DNA of 10,148 nt from an uncultured beta proteobacterium (GTDB taxonomy: Bacteria > Pseudomonadota > Gammaproteobacteria > Burkholderiales > Burkholderiaceae_C), in contig CAIYQF010000450.1 of assembly GCA_903928325.1 (NCBI GenBank), positions 1 to 10,148 of the forward strand. The letters run 5' to 3'. Of this stretch, positions 1 through 6,852 are shown piece after piece (position 1 is the first letter of the stretch; each line of letters starts with the position of its first letter). The notes under the pieces are model-generated. The model did no database searches. It worked only from the letters and a program-made list of their open reading frames with translations, and was not told the origin of the DNA. The position numbers and the translations under genes are program-made.

Positions 1-269
1 CCGCCTTCTACGATGCCACCGCCCAACACCCGGTCCAATTCACCGTGGCCGGTCGGTGTGCGCTCGATGTCGCTGGCCTCGATATCGGCCAACACAGCCA
101 CTTCGGCGGTCTTGGCCAGGGAGGCGAAACGGTTTTTCACCTGGCCGTCCGGCTGGGCTACCGACTCGATGAGCGTGTTCCAGGCATTGCAACTCGGACA
201 TTTGCCTAGCCACTTGGGACTGGTGCCGCCGCACTCGGAACAGGTATAGACGCTTTTTGCTTTGGCCAT
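1..269 (-). CDS. radA: DNA repair protein RadA, N-terminal part (cut by window edge)
   Basis: Only the first 89 codons are inside the window; the gene continues beyond base 1. The protein begins MAKAKSVYTCSECGG and shows the N-terminal four-cysteine zinc finger of RadA/Sms: C10-x2-C13 and C24-x2-C27, with the family sequence SPKWLGKCPSC between them. It ends at the window edge in the GELDRVLGGGIVEGG stretch that leads into the RecA-like ATPase core; the Walker A motif itself lies outside. RadA is a hexameric DNA-dependent ATPase that promotes branch migration in homologous recombination and repair. The start at 269 is chosen because the zinc finger follows at the normal distance. No clear Shine-Dalgarno is visible before it. 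It lies 48 bases downstream of alr on the same strand and may be co-transcribed with it. The family call is secure; only the fragment can be described. Confidence 0.95.
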   Translation of the reverse strand, partial: MAKAKSVYTCSECGGTSPKWLGKCPSCNAWNTLIESVAQPDGQVKNRFASLAKTAEVAVLADIEASDIERTPTGHGELDRVLGGGIVEG

Positions 270-272
270 GGG

Positions 273-306
273 TGCGATATTACTGGATATATATACAGAT
301 ATCGCA
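273..306. repeat. 8-base inverted repeat between alr and radA
   Basis: TGCGATAT at 273-280 and its exact reverse complement ATATCGCA at 299-306 flank an AT-rich 18-base core containing a TA-alternating run (about 287-295). It sits just before the radA start. On the minus strand TTGCGA (307-302) and AGTAAT (284-279) are 17 bases apart and could be a weak radA promoter, but that would leave an almost leaderless mRNA. An operator or RNA hairpin is equally possible. Function is not established. Confidence 0.4.
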
Positions 307-317
307 AGGCCAGCTGG

Positions 318-1433
318 CTAATTTTCGACCTGTACAGGAACCCGATGGGCCAGTGCGCACATCAATTCGTAGCCCAGGGTCTGCGCCGCTTCGGCGACGA
401 CGTCAATCGGCAACACCGCTGTGTTGGTGGCCCCCCCCCACAGGGTGACCTCGCTTCCATCACCGGACAAGGGCACGGGCGTGAGGTCTACCGCCAACAT
501 GTCCATGCTCACCCGTCCGACGGTGCAACTGGGCACACCGTCGACCAGCACGGGCGTGCCCGAGGGGCAAATCCGGGGATAGCCATCGGCATAGCCGCAG
601 GCGACGACGCCAATGCGCATCGGGCGCTCGGCGACGAACGCCGATCCATAGCCCACGGCGTCACCCGCTTCCAGGGTTTGGGTGGCGATGATCCGGGCGC
701 ACAGGGTCATGGCGGGCTGCAAGCCCCAGTCGCCGGCGCTGTGCGCAGGGTGATCCGGGGAACTTCCGTACAGCGCAATACCCGCGCGCACCCAGTCGCT
801 GGTGGGCCCGACGACACCGGTGCCACCGGTATGGAGCGGATGGCGCAATACAGCGGCGCTGTTGTGGATGCAGCGTTCACCAGGCAGATCTGCCGTGGTC
901 GCTTCAAAAGCAGTTGTCTGGTGCGCTATGCCACGGGGGCCGTCGGCGTCACTGAAATGCGTCATGAGGGAAATTTCGTCAACCTGTGGCAATGCGTTCA
1001 GGCGTGTCCAGGCTGCCCGGTACTGGCTTGGGACAAATCCCAAGCGGTTCATGCCGCTGTTCATTTTGAGAAAAACGCGCTGGGGTACATGGGTTTTGTG
1101 CGCCGCGAGCATCTCAATTTGCGCTTCGCAGTGGACCGTGTGCCACAAATCCAGTCGCGAACACCACTCCAGGTCACGCAACTCAAACGCGCCTTCGAGC
1201 AACAAAATCGGCCCGCGCCAACCCAGCGCACGCAAGCGCTGGGCTTCGCCAATGTCCAAAAGCGCAAAGCCGTCCGCGCCACGCAAACCCTCAAATACGC
1301 GCTCTATACCGTGTCCGTAGGCATTGGCTTTGACCACCGCCCAGACGCGCGCGTCCGGTGCGCTGCGCCGAATGGCTTGGAGGTTGTGGCGCAGCGCCTG
1401 CGTGTGAACGACGGCTTGGATTGGACGGGGCAT
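318..1433 (-). CDS. alr: Alanine racemase (PLP-dependent)
   Basis: A 371-residue protein, normal length for the family. It interconverts L- and D-alanine in the cytoplasm and so supplies D-alanine for peptidoglycan. The PLP-binding lysine is K35 in the signature VVKANAYGHG (33-42) at the start of the TIM barrel. KMNSGMNRLG (123-132) is the conserved segment with the arginine near the cofactor. The second catalytic base is Y262 in VGYGSAF, and the C-terminal beta domain carries VGRVSMDM (305-312). The start at 1433 is the usual MPRPIQA-like beginning, about 34 residues before the lysine. The reading frame contains a run of nine G (bases 431-439, codons W332-G333-G334-A335), a possible slippage site. 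alr diverges from lplT across 150 bases and is followed after 48 bases by radA. All key residues are present, so it should be functional. Confidence 0.97.
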   Translation of the reverse strand: MPRPIQAVVHTQALRHNLQAIRRSAPDARVWAVVKANAYGHGIERVFEGLRGADGFALLDIGEAQRLRALGWRGPILLLEGAFELRDLEWCSRLDLWHTVHCEAQIEMLAAHKTHVPQRVFLKMNSGMNRLGFVPSQYRAAWTRLNALPQVDEISLMTHFSDADGPRGIAHQTTAFEATTADLPGERCIHNSAAVLRHPLHTGGTGVVGPTSDWVRAGIALYGSSPDHPAHSAGDWGLQPAMTLCARIIATQTLEAGDAVGYGSAFVAERPMRIGVVACGYADGYPRICPSGTPVLVDGVPSCTVGRVSMDMLAVDLTPVPLSGDGSEVTLWGGATNTAVLPIDVVAEAAQTLGYELMCALAHRVPVQVEN

Positions 1434-1468
1434 GGTGTGGTTTTGTTCGGGTGGTGCCAGCGCTGGCG

Positions 1469-1553
1469 CTGGGCAGTGGCGTCGATTTTGGCATCGACTT
1501 GCGTGCTATAACGCCTGCACTGTGAAGTTTGACCCCCCCACACCACTGCCCAG
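1469..1553. repeat. 11-base inverted repeat bracketing the lplT promoter
   Basis: CTGGGCAGTGG at 1469-1479 and its exact reverse complement CCACTGCCCAG at 1543-1553 are separated by 63 bases. With a single bulged G (1554) the pairing extends by three more bases (GCG 1466-1468 with CGC 1555-1557). The left arm adjoins the 12-base palindrome at 1456-1467. It could be a paired protein-binding site in the divergent promoter region or chance in GC-rich DNA. Confidence 0.4.
1504..1512 (+). promoter_or_regulatory. Candidate extended -10 promoter for lplT
   Basis: TGCTATAAC reads as an extended -10 element (TGn directly before TATAAC, five of six matches to TATAAT). The hexamer at 17-base spacing upstream (1484-1489, GATTTT) is a poor -35, which is usual for extended -10 promoters. 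Transcription would begin near 1519, leaving a leader of about 65 bases before lplT. This is pattern recognition only. Confidence 0.4.
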
Positions 1554-1583
1554 GCGCTGCCAGCGGCTCGCAACTCTTTCCCC

Positions 1584-2867
1584 ATGAAGCGCGGTTTTTT
1601 TACCATCATGGCAGCGCAGTTTTTCAGCTCGCTGGCCGATAACGCCTTGTTCGTGGGTGCCGTGCAATTGCTGCGCAGCGCCCATGCGCCCGAATGGCAA
1701 CAAGCGGCGCTGGTTCCCATGTTTGCCTTGTTTTACGTTGTGCTGGCACCTTTTGTGGGCGCCTATGCGGATGCTTACCCCAAGGGCCGGGTGATGCTGG
1801 TGAGCAACGGCATCAAGATCGCAGGTTGCCTGCTGATGCTGTTTGGCAGCCACCCGCTGATGGCCTATGCGGTGGTTGGGCTGGGGGCTGCGGCCTATTC
1901 ACCGGCCAAGTACGGCATCTTGACCGAGCTGCTGCCGGCCTCGCAACTGGTCAAGGCCAACGGCTGGATCGAAGGGCTGACGATTGCCTCCATTATTTTG
2001 GGCGTGCTCTTGGGCGGGCAGTTGATCGGGCCGCAGATTGCGCCATTTTTGCTCTCCTTTGACGTGCCATTCATTGATACCGGCGTTGACACACCTGCCG
2101 AGGCCGCTATCAGCGCACTGATATTGCTCTACCTTGCGGCAGCGTGGTTTAACACCCGCATTCCGCTAACGGGCGTGGAGATGCGGCCGTTACCGCTTCG
2201 CATCGTCAGCCTTTTGCCCGACTTTTGGCATTGCAATGTCCGGCTGTGGCGCGACCGGCTGGGGCAAATTTCACTGGCCACTACCACCTTGTTTTGGGGC
2301 GTGAGCGGCAATTTGCGCTACATCGTACTGGCTTGGGCCTCGGTGGCACTGGGGTACAGCGTGACGCAGGCCTCGTCCTTGGTGGGCGTGGTGGCGGTGG
2401 GCACGGCAGTAGGTGCGGTGGTGGCGTCACTGCGCATGCGCCTGGAGGTGGCCCCGCGGGTGATACCACTGGGCATAGCTATGGGTGTGCTGGTGATTTT
2501 TCTCAACGCTATTTCCAACGTGTGGGTCGCTGCCCCTTTTTTGGTGCTACTGGGCGCCTTAGGTGGCTTTCTGGTGGTACCGATGAACGCCTTGCTACAG
2601 CACCGCGGCCACAACCTCATGGGTGCAGGACGCTCCATTGCGGTGCAAAACTTCAGCGAGCAAACCTGTATTTTGGTGCTCGGCGGTCTGTACAGCCTGT
2701 CGACCGGCATGGGCGTGTCGGCTTTTGTGGCGATAGGCGCCTTTGGCTTGCTGGTGGCCGGGTGCATGTGGCGCATCAAGCGATGGCATGAGCGCAACGT
2801 GCGCGAGCAAGGCGATGAAGTGGACCGCCTACTTGCCATTGCGCGCTGCGACAACCTGCACGGATAA
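1584..2867 (+). CDS. lplT: Lysophospholipid transporter LplT (MFS)
   Basis: A 427-residue, very hydrophobic protein with about twelve membrane segments, slightly longer than the roughly 400 residues of E. coli LplT. It starts with the family hallmark RGFFTIMAAQFFSSLADNAL (3-22) and has the MFS loop motif GAYADAYPKGRVM (59-71) and the LplT-like YSPAKYGILTELLPA (105-119). LplT flips lysophospholipids, mainly lysophosphatidylethanolamine, across the inner membrane for re-acylation. In enterobacteria it is next to or fused with the acyltransferase Aas; no aas is seen here. The ATG at 1584 is chosen because the conserved N-terminus begins at once, although no good Shine-Dalgarno precedes it. The hydrophilic tail (about 397-427) is arginine/glutamate rich. 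It is divergent from alr and lies 36 bases upstream of the glutathione peroxidase gene. The family call is confident; substrate is by homology. Confidence 0.93.
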   Translation: MKRGFFTIMAAQFFSSLADNALFVGAVQLLRSAHAPEWQQAALVPMFALFYVVLAPFVGAYADAYPKGRVMLVSNGIKIAGCLLMLFGSHPLMAYAVVGLGAAAYSPAKYGILTELLPASQLVKANGWIEGLTIASIILGVLLGGQLIGPQIAPFLLSFDVPFIDTGVDTPAEAAISALILLYLAAAWFNTRIPLTGVEMRPLPLRIVSLLPDFWHCNVRLWRDRLGQISLATTTLFWGVSGNLRYIVLAWASVALGYSVTQASSLVGVVAVGTAVGAVVASLRMRLEVAPRVIPLGIAMGVLVIFLNAISNVWVAAPFLVLLGALGGFLVVPMNALLQHRGHNLMGAGRSIAVQNFSEQTCILVLGGLYSLSTGMGVSAFVAIGAFGLLVAGCMWRIKRWHERNVREQGDEVDRLLAIARCDNLHG

Positions 2868-2891
2868 TTGCTTTTTAAATTCGCAATCATC

Positions 2892-2897
2892 AAGGAG
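2892..2897 (+). promoter_or_regulatory. Shine-Dalgarno site for the glutathione peroxidase gene
   Basis: AAGGAG lies six bases before ATG 2904. It fixes that start rather than the longer in-frame opening at 2868, which would add twelve residues unlike the family. Confidence 0.8.
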
Positions 2898-2903
2898 CGC
2901 TGC

Positions 2904-3392
2904 ATGACCACTGCCTACGACTTTGACGCCGTCGCGATTGACGGCCAAACCCTGCATCTAAAAGACCTCTCGGGCAAAGCCCTGCTGGTGGTCAACACCG
3001 CCAGCGCCTGTGGCTTCACGCCCCAGTTTGCCGGCTTGGAAGCACTGCACCAAAAGTTTGGCAACCAGGGCCTGGTAGTTTTGGGCTTTCCCTGCAACCA
3101 GTTTGGCGCGCAAGACAAAGGCAGCGACGGTGACATCGCCAGTTTTTGCCAGAAAAACTATGGCGTGAGCTTTACCATGATGTCCAAAGTCAAGGTCAAC
3201 GGCCCGGACGCACACCCCCTTTTCCAGTGGCTGACCAAGGAGGCGCCTGGCATTCTGGGCACCCAGTCCATCAAGTGGAATTTCACCAAGTTCTTAGTGG
3301 GGCCCGACGGCGTGGTGCGCAAACGTTATGCGCCCACGGACACGCCGGCCAGCCTGGACGGCGACATTGAGGCGGTGCTGCCCCTCGCCTGA
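2904..3392 (+). CDS. Glutathione peroxidase family thiol peroxidase
   Basis: A 162-residue thioredoxin-fold peroxidase, normal length for the cysteine-type bacterial family (BtuE/BsaA-like). It reduces hydrogen and organic peroxides in the cytoplasm. The peroxidatic cysteine is C36 in NTASACGFTPQF. The remaining catalytic tetrad is visible: Q70 after the GFPCNQFG motif (61-68), and W125-N126 in IKWNFTKFL. C82 in SFCQKNYGV sits where yeast Gpx3 has its resolving cysteine, so an atypical two-cysteine cycle using thioredoxin rather than glutathione is likely (inference from family knowledge). There is no signal peptide. The start is set by a strong Shine-Dalgarno. The gene is 36 bases after lplT and only 13 bases before the regulator, so it may share a transcript with either. 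A role in the creatine pathway is not evident. The family call is secure; the electron donor is inferred. Confidence 0.95.
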   Translation: MTTAYDFDAVAIDGQTLHLKDLSGKALLVVNTASACGFTPQFAGLEALHQKFGNQGLVVLGFPCNQFGAQDKGSDGDIASFCQKNYGVSFTMMSKVKVNGPDAHPLFQWLTKEAPGILGTQSIKWNFTKFLVGPDGVVRKRYAPTDTPASLDGDIEAVLPLA

Positions 3393-3405
3393 GCCCTTGC
3401 ATACC

Positions 3406-4398
3406 ATGCAGCCACCTAAGCAGTCGCTGGTGTTCGGCTTTGTCGTGGTGCCGAATTTTTCACTGATTGCTTTGAGCGCATGCGTCGACCCGCTGCGCAT
3501 TGCCAATGGCGTATTGGGACACCCCACCTACCGATCGGTACTTTTGTCGGCCGAAGGCGGCCTGGTGGCGTCCAGCGACGGCATCCAGGTGATGACGCAG
3601 CATAGCCTGGCCGAAGCGCCCGAAGTGGACGTGGTGTTCGTTATCGGCCCCAACCCCATCCCCCGGCGCGGCCTGCGCCCGCTGACACAGTGGCTCAAAA
3701 AAATGGCGTCCCTCGGCCTTCCCATGGGCGGGATTGATACGGGTGCCTACCTGATGGCGCAAGCCGGATTGCTCGACGGCTACCGCTGCACCATCCATTG
3801 GGAAGACCACGAGGCGCTGGCCGAACAGTTTGCGCAGGTGATCGTGACTCAGCACTTTTTTGAGGTGGACCGCGACCGATACACCTGTAGCGGCGGGGTG
3901 GCGCCGCTGGATCTGATGACTTACCTGCTGACCCAAGCGCCGGGCAGTCGCCAGTTAGCCAACGAGGTGGCCAACCTGCTGGTGGTGGAGCGACGCAGCC
4001 TGACCGACATCCAGACCGTATCCATCATCCACCAGGAGCGCGTGACGCACCCGGCGGCGGTGGAGGCGCTTCGCTTGATGGAGGCCAATGTGAGCGAGCC
4101 CCTAACGATTGCCGAAATCGCCCAGTTCGCCAACCTGCCGCTGCGCAGTCTGCAACGGCTTTTTCAACAACACTTTGCCAAATCCGCCGAACGCATCTAT
4201 TTGGACGTACGGCTTTCCCATGCGCGCATTTTGGTGCAACGCAGCGACAAAAGCATCCGCGAAATCGCCATCCAAACCGGATTCGCGTCACCATCACACC
4301 TTACTGCGCGATACACGCCCCGTTTTGGCGCATCGCCGCGCAAAGACCGCGCCCAACGCAAACAAGGTTTGGCGTTTAAGGAAAGGTTGTTGTCATAA
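3406..4398 (+). CDS. GlxA family (GATR-type) AraC transcriptional regulator
   Basis: A 330-residue regulator with two parts. Residues 8-185 form a DJ-1/PfpI (class I amidotransferase-like) sensor domain starting FGFVVVPNFSL. Residues about 216-315 form an AraC DNA-binding domain with two helix-turn-helix units (about 233-254 and 283-305) and the closing RFGASPRK motif. At the nucleophile elbow the sequence is GGIDTGAYL, with D111 where DJ-1 enzymes have cysteine, so it is a ligand sensor and not an enzyme. This matches the GATR group (GbdR, CdhR and similar), which respond to quaternary amines and related compounds; from memory, Pseudomonas creatinase is controlled by such a regulator, CahR. 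ATG 3406 is chosen because the family N-terminus begins there; the earlier opening at 3328 overlaps the peroxidase gene. It has no obvious Shine-Dalgarno and lies 13 bases after the peroxidase stop, so translational coupling is possible. It likely activates the downstream creatinase/transporter genes (inference). Confidence 0.93.
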   Translation: MQPPKQSLVFGFVVVPNFSLIALSACVDPLRIANGVLGHPTYRSVLLSAEGGLVASSDGIQVMTQHSLAEAPEVDVVFVIGPNPIPRRGLRPLTQWLKKMASLGLPMGGIDTGAYLMAQAGLLDGYRCTIHWEDHEALAEQFAQVIVTQHFFEVDRDRYTCSGGVAPLDLMTYLLTQAPGSRQLANEVANLLVVERRSLTDIQTVSIIHQERVTHPAAVEALRLMEANVSEPLTIAEIAQFANLPLRSLQRLFQQHFAKSAERIYLDVRLSHARILVQRSDKSIREIAIQTGFASPSHLTARYTPRFGASPRKDRAQRKQGLAFKERLLS

Positions 4399-4422
4399 TT
4401 CGACTTTATTTGGTTCGACTTT
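4399..4422 (+). promoter_or_regulatory. Direct repeat, candidate regulator binding site before creatinase
   Basis: TTCGACTTT occurs twice, at 4399-4407 and 4414-4422, starting 15 bases apart, immediately after the regulator stop codon. A -10-like TTAATA follows at 4426-4431, with no good -35 at the proper distance. Poor -35 boxes with upstream direct repeats are typical of AraC-type activated promoters. It is therefore a plausible operator for the adjacent regulator, driving creatinase and the ABC genes. No binding evidence exists here. Confidence 0.45.
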
Positions 4423-4455
4423 CACTTAATACTCGCGAACTCACCCAAGCAACCT

Positions 4456-4461
4456 ACGGAG
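4456..4461 (+). promoter_or_regulatory. Shine-Dalgarno site for creatinase
   Basis: ACGGAG lies eight bases before ATG 4470 and supports that start over the in-frame TTG at 4410. The resulting 403-residue product is collinear with the known creatinase N-terminus. Confidence 0.7.
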
Positions 4462-4469
4462 CCCGAACC

Positions 4470-5681
4470 ATGACCATGCCCAACCTGATTACCATCGACA
4501 ACGGCGAACGCGTGCGCCACAGTTTTTCCGACGCCGAATACGCCAATCGCATCGCCAAACTGCGCGCCATGATGGCGCAGCGTTCGGTTGATACCGTGGT
4601 ATTCACCAGCTACCACAACATCAATTACTACAGCGACTTTTTGTACTGCTCGTTTGGACGCTTCTACAGCCTGGTGGTCACACAGGATAAGTCGGTCATC
4701 ATTGCCGCCAATATTGACGGTGGCCAGCCCTGGCGCAAAGGGGTATGCGACCGTGCGGTCATCTACACCGACTGGCAAAGCGGCAACTACTTCCGCGCCA
4801 TCGCCCAGGAAGTGCCCAACCACGGCCGCGTCGGCCTGGAATACGACCACCTGCCGCTCGAGCGCATGGACAAGATCAAGGCGGTGCTCACGCACGTCGA
4901 ATTCACCAACGTCGCCGCCGACTGCATGAAACTGCGCATGGTGAAGTCGGCTGAAGAAATTGAGTTCATCAAAAACGGCGCACAGGTCTGTGACGTGGGT
5001 GGCGCGGCCTTGGTTGCAGCGGTGCACGAAGGCGTGCCCGAGCACGAAGTGGCGCTGGCGTCGACCCAGGCCATGGTGCGCGAGATTGCCAAGCGCTACC
5101 CGCACACCGAGCTGATGGACAGCTGGACCTGGTTCCAGTCCGGCATCAACACCGACGGCGCGCACAACCCGGTGACCACGCGCAAAGTGCAAAAAGGCGA
5201 CATCTTGAGCCTGAACTGCTTCTCCATGATCTCGGGCTACTACACCGCGCTGGAGCGCACCTTGTTTTTCGGCGAAGTGGACGCCGCCTCGCTCAAGCTC
5301 TGGGAAGTCAATGTGCGGGTGCACGAAGAGGGGCAAAAGCTGGTCAAGCCCGGCGTGCGCTGCTGCGACGTGGCCCACGCGCTGAACAAGATTTACGAAG
5401 AGTACGGCCTGCTGCAGTACCGCACCTTTGGCTACGGGCACTCCTTTGGCGTGCTGTCGCACTACTACGGCCGCGAGGCGGGCTTGGAGTTCCGCGAAGA
5501 CATTGAGACCGTGCTAGAGCCCGGGATGGTGGTGTCCATCGAGCCCATGATCATGCTGCCCGAGGGTTTGCCCGGTTCCGGCGGCTACCGGGAACACGAT
5601 ATATTGGTGGTTACCGACAACGGACACCACAATATCACAGGTTTCCCTTACGGCCCCAAGTACAACATCATCCCTGCTTAG
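4470..5681 (+). CDS. Creatinase (creatine amidinohydrolase)
   Basis: A 403-residue cytoplasmic enzyme that hydrolyses creatine to sarcosine and urea (EC 3.5.3.3). It belongs to the pita-bread fold family M24 but is metal-independent. Length and register match my recollection of the Pseudomonas putida enzyme: F62 and R64 in CSFGRF, the catalytic H232 in SGINTDGAHNPVTTRK, E262 in YTALERT, H324 in YGHSFG, R335 in YYGREAG, and E358 in SIEPMIMLPEG all fall at the same numbers. The two aspartate metal ligands of the aminopeptidases are replaced (N249, A260), arguing against a peptidase. The N-terminal domain is residues 1 to about 160 and the catalytic domain about 161-403. A second ATG at 4476 is possible, but M1-T2-M3 resembles the known protein. 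It is preceded by the GATR regulator and followed after 52 bases by an ABC importer, suggesting a creatine catabolic operon. The gene is called creA in Pseudomonas; no symbol is assigned here. Confidence 0.95.
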   Translation: MTMPNLITIDNGERVRHSFSDAEYANRIAKLRAMMAQRSVDTVVFTSYHNINYYSDFLYCSFGRFYSLVVTQDKSVIIAANIDGGQPWRKGVCDRAVIYTDWQSGNYFRAIAQEVPNHGRVGLEYDHLPLERMDKIKAVLTHVEFTNVAADCMKLRMVKSAEEIEFIKNGAQVCDVGGAALVAAVHEGVPEHEVALASTQAMVREIAKRYPHTELMDSWTWFQSGINTDGAHNPVTTRKVQKGDILSLNCFSMISGYYTALERTLFFGEVDAASLKLWEVNVRVHEEGQKLVKPGVRCCDVAHALNKIYEEYGLLQYRTFGYGHSFGVLSHYYGREAGLEFREDIETVLEPGMVVSIEPMIMLPEGLPGSGGYREHDILVVTDNGHHNITGFPYGPKYNIIPA

Positions 5682-5733
5682 GCACAAATCCTGCTTACTC
5701 CACGGGCTCAATCTGACTCTGGAACCCGCACCC

Positions 5734-6819
5734 ATGCAAAAGCCCTATGTTCGCTTCGACCACGTAGAAAAAAGCTACGACGGTCGGCAGCTCGTGGTGC
5801 AAGACCTCAACCTCGATATTGCCCAAGGCGAATTTTTAACTTTGCTCGGGCCCTCGGGCTCAGGCAAAACCACCACGCTGATGATGCTCGCGGGCTTTGA
5901 GACCGCAACATCAGGCGAAATTTACCTTGACGGCAAACCGATCAACCGCATTGCCCCGGAGCATCGCAACATCGGCATGGTGTTCCAAAGCTACGCCCTG
6001 TTTCCGCACATGACGGTGGCCGAGAACGTCGGTTTTCCTCTGAGCGTGCGCGGCGTTCAAGGGCACGAGGCCCACACGCGCGTCATGCGCGCTTTGGATA
6101 AAGTGGGGCTCAAAGGCTTTGAGTCGCGCCGCCCAGCGCAGATGTCAGGCGGGCAGCAGCAACGCGTGGCCGTGGCCCGCGCGCTGGTTTTTGAGCCACA
6201 GCTGGTATTGATGGACGAACCACTGTCAGCCCTGGACAAACAACTGCGCGAGCAGCTGCAATATGAAATCAAACGCCTGCACCAGGACCTGGGCATTACC
6301 ATGGTCTACGTCACCCACGACCAGACCGAGGCGCTGGCCATGTCGGACCGCGTAGCTGTTTTCCACCACGGCCGCATTCAACAGATCGACACGCCCACCC
6401 AGCTTTATGAGCGCCCGTGCAATGCGTTTGTGGCGCAATTCATTGGCGAAAACAACACCCTGCACGGGCACGTCAGCGCCCTGGCGGGCGGCACCTGCGA
6501 AGTGACGCTGGCCGATGGTTTGCGCTTGGCTGCACAGCCGGTGGCAGTGCAGCATGTAGGCCAGGCCACGCGCCTGTCGATCCGCCCCGAGCGCGTTCAC
6601 CTCAACCCTCCGGATGGAGCGGTTGAAGCCGTTATCAGCGGCACGGTGGTCGATGTGACCTACCTGGGCCGCTATGCCCGCCTGCGCATGAGCGCCTGCG
6701 GACTTGAAGATTTCATCGTTACGCTTCCCAACGATGGACGCGACCTCAGCTTGCAAACCGGCAGCGTTGCCACCCTGGGGTGGAATGTGGCCGATTGCCG
6801 GGCTCTGGACGGCGTTTAG
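5734..6819 (+). CDS. ABC transporter ATP-binding protein, PotA type
   Basis: A 361-residue ATPase of the spermidine/putrescine (CUT1-like) importer class, acting as a dimer on the inner face of the membrane. Motifs in order: Walker A GPSGSGKTT (39-47), Q-loop Q85 in VFQSYALFPH, signature MSGGQQQR (137-144), Walker B LVLMDE (157-162) with D-loop SALD (165-168), and H-loop H195 in YVTHDQTEAL. After the ATPase core a C-terminal TOBE regulatory domain (about 275-355) holds the typical SIRPERVHL. The ATG at 5734 is the natural start, with only a weak GGA upstream. It is the first gene of the importer set, 52 bases after creatinase and 33 bases before the binding protein. All catalytic residues are intact. 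The class is sure; the substrate cannot be read from this subunit and is inferred from context to be creatine or a related guanidino compound. Confidence 0.95.
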   Translation: MQKPYVRFDHVEKSYDGRQLVVQDLNLDIAQGEFLTLLGPSGSGKTTTLMMLAGFETATSGEIYLDGKPINRIAPEHRNIGMVFQSYALFPHMTVAENVGFPLSVRGVQGHEAHTRVMRALDKVGLKGFESRRPAQMSGGQQQRVAVARALVFEPQLVLMDEPLSALDKQLREQLQYEIKRLHQDLGITMVYVTHDQTEALAMSDRVAVFHHGRIQQIDTPTQLYERPCNAFVAQFIGENNTLHGHVSALAGGTCEVTLADGLRLAAQPVAVQHVGQATRLSIRPERVHLNPPDGAVEAVISGTVVDVTYLGRYARLRMSACGLEDFIVTLPNDGRDLSLQTGSVATLGWNVADCRALDGV

Positions 6820-6841
6820 GGGCGGCATTCATTGATCTAAC

Positions 6842-6846
6842 AGGAG
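6842..6846 (+). promoter_or_regulatory. Shine-Dalgarno site for the binding protein gene
   Basis: AGGAG six bases before ATG 6853 is the strongest ribosome site within the importer genes, consistent with binding proteins being made in excess over their transporter. Confidence 0.7.
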
Positions 6847-6852
6847 AACAGC

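Larger units (their letters stand above)
1434..1583. other. Divergent intergenic region between alr and lplT
   Basis: This 150-base spacer must hold the promoters for both alr (minus) and lplT (plus). Visible elements are an extended -10-like element for lplT (1504-1512), a perfect 12-base palindrome GCCAGCGCTGGC at 1456-1467 in the alr leader, a run of seven C at 1533-1539, and an 11-base inverted repeat bracketing the promoter. I could not identify a convincing -35/-10 pair for alr or a Shine-Dalgarno for lplT. Confidence 0.6.

Noticed and set aside
345..1511. Long plus-strand open frame opposite alr
   Set aside because: It is antisense to a gene with a complete set of alanine racemase motifs, its translation resembles no family I know, and GC-rich codon bias commonly opens such frames.
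3328..3405. Upstream start for the regulator
   Set aside because: It would overlap the end of the peroxidase gene and adds an arginine-rich stretch unlike GlxA-family N-termini.
3730..3745. Loss of the DJ-1 nucleophile cysteine (Asp at residue 111) as a mutation in the regulator
   Set aside because: GATR-type regulators commonly have GxDTG here and are non-enzymatic sensors, so this is a normal family feature.
4410..4469. Upstream TTG start adding 20 residues to creatinase
   Set aside because: No ribosome site before it, it overlaps the repeat-bearing spacer, and ATG 4470 gives a 403-residue protein collinear with the known enzyme.
4422..5462. Long minus-strand open frame opposite creatinase
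   Set aside because: Antisense shadow of a clearly identified enzyme; the protein is low-complexity, rich in H/V/G/A/Q, with no recognisable domain.
4470..5681. Xaa-Pro aminopeptidase (M24 peptidase) as the identity of the creatinase gene
   Set aside because: The two aspartate metal ligands are replaced by N249 and A260, while the creatinase-specific F62, R64, H232, E262 and R335 are all present at the expected positions.
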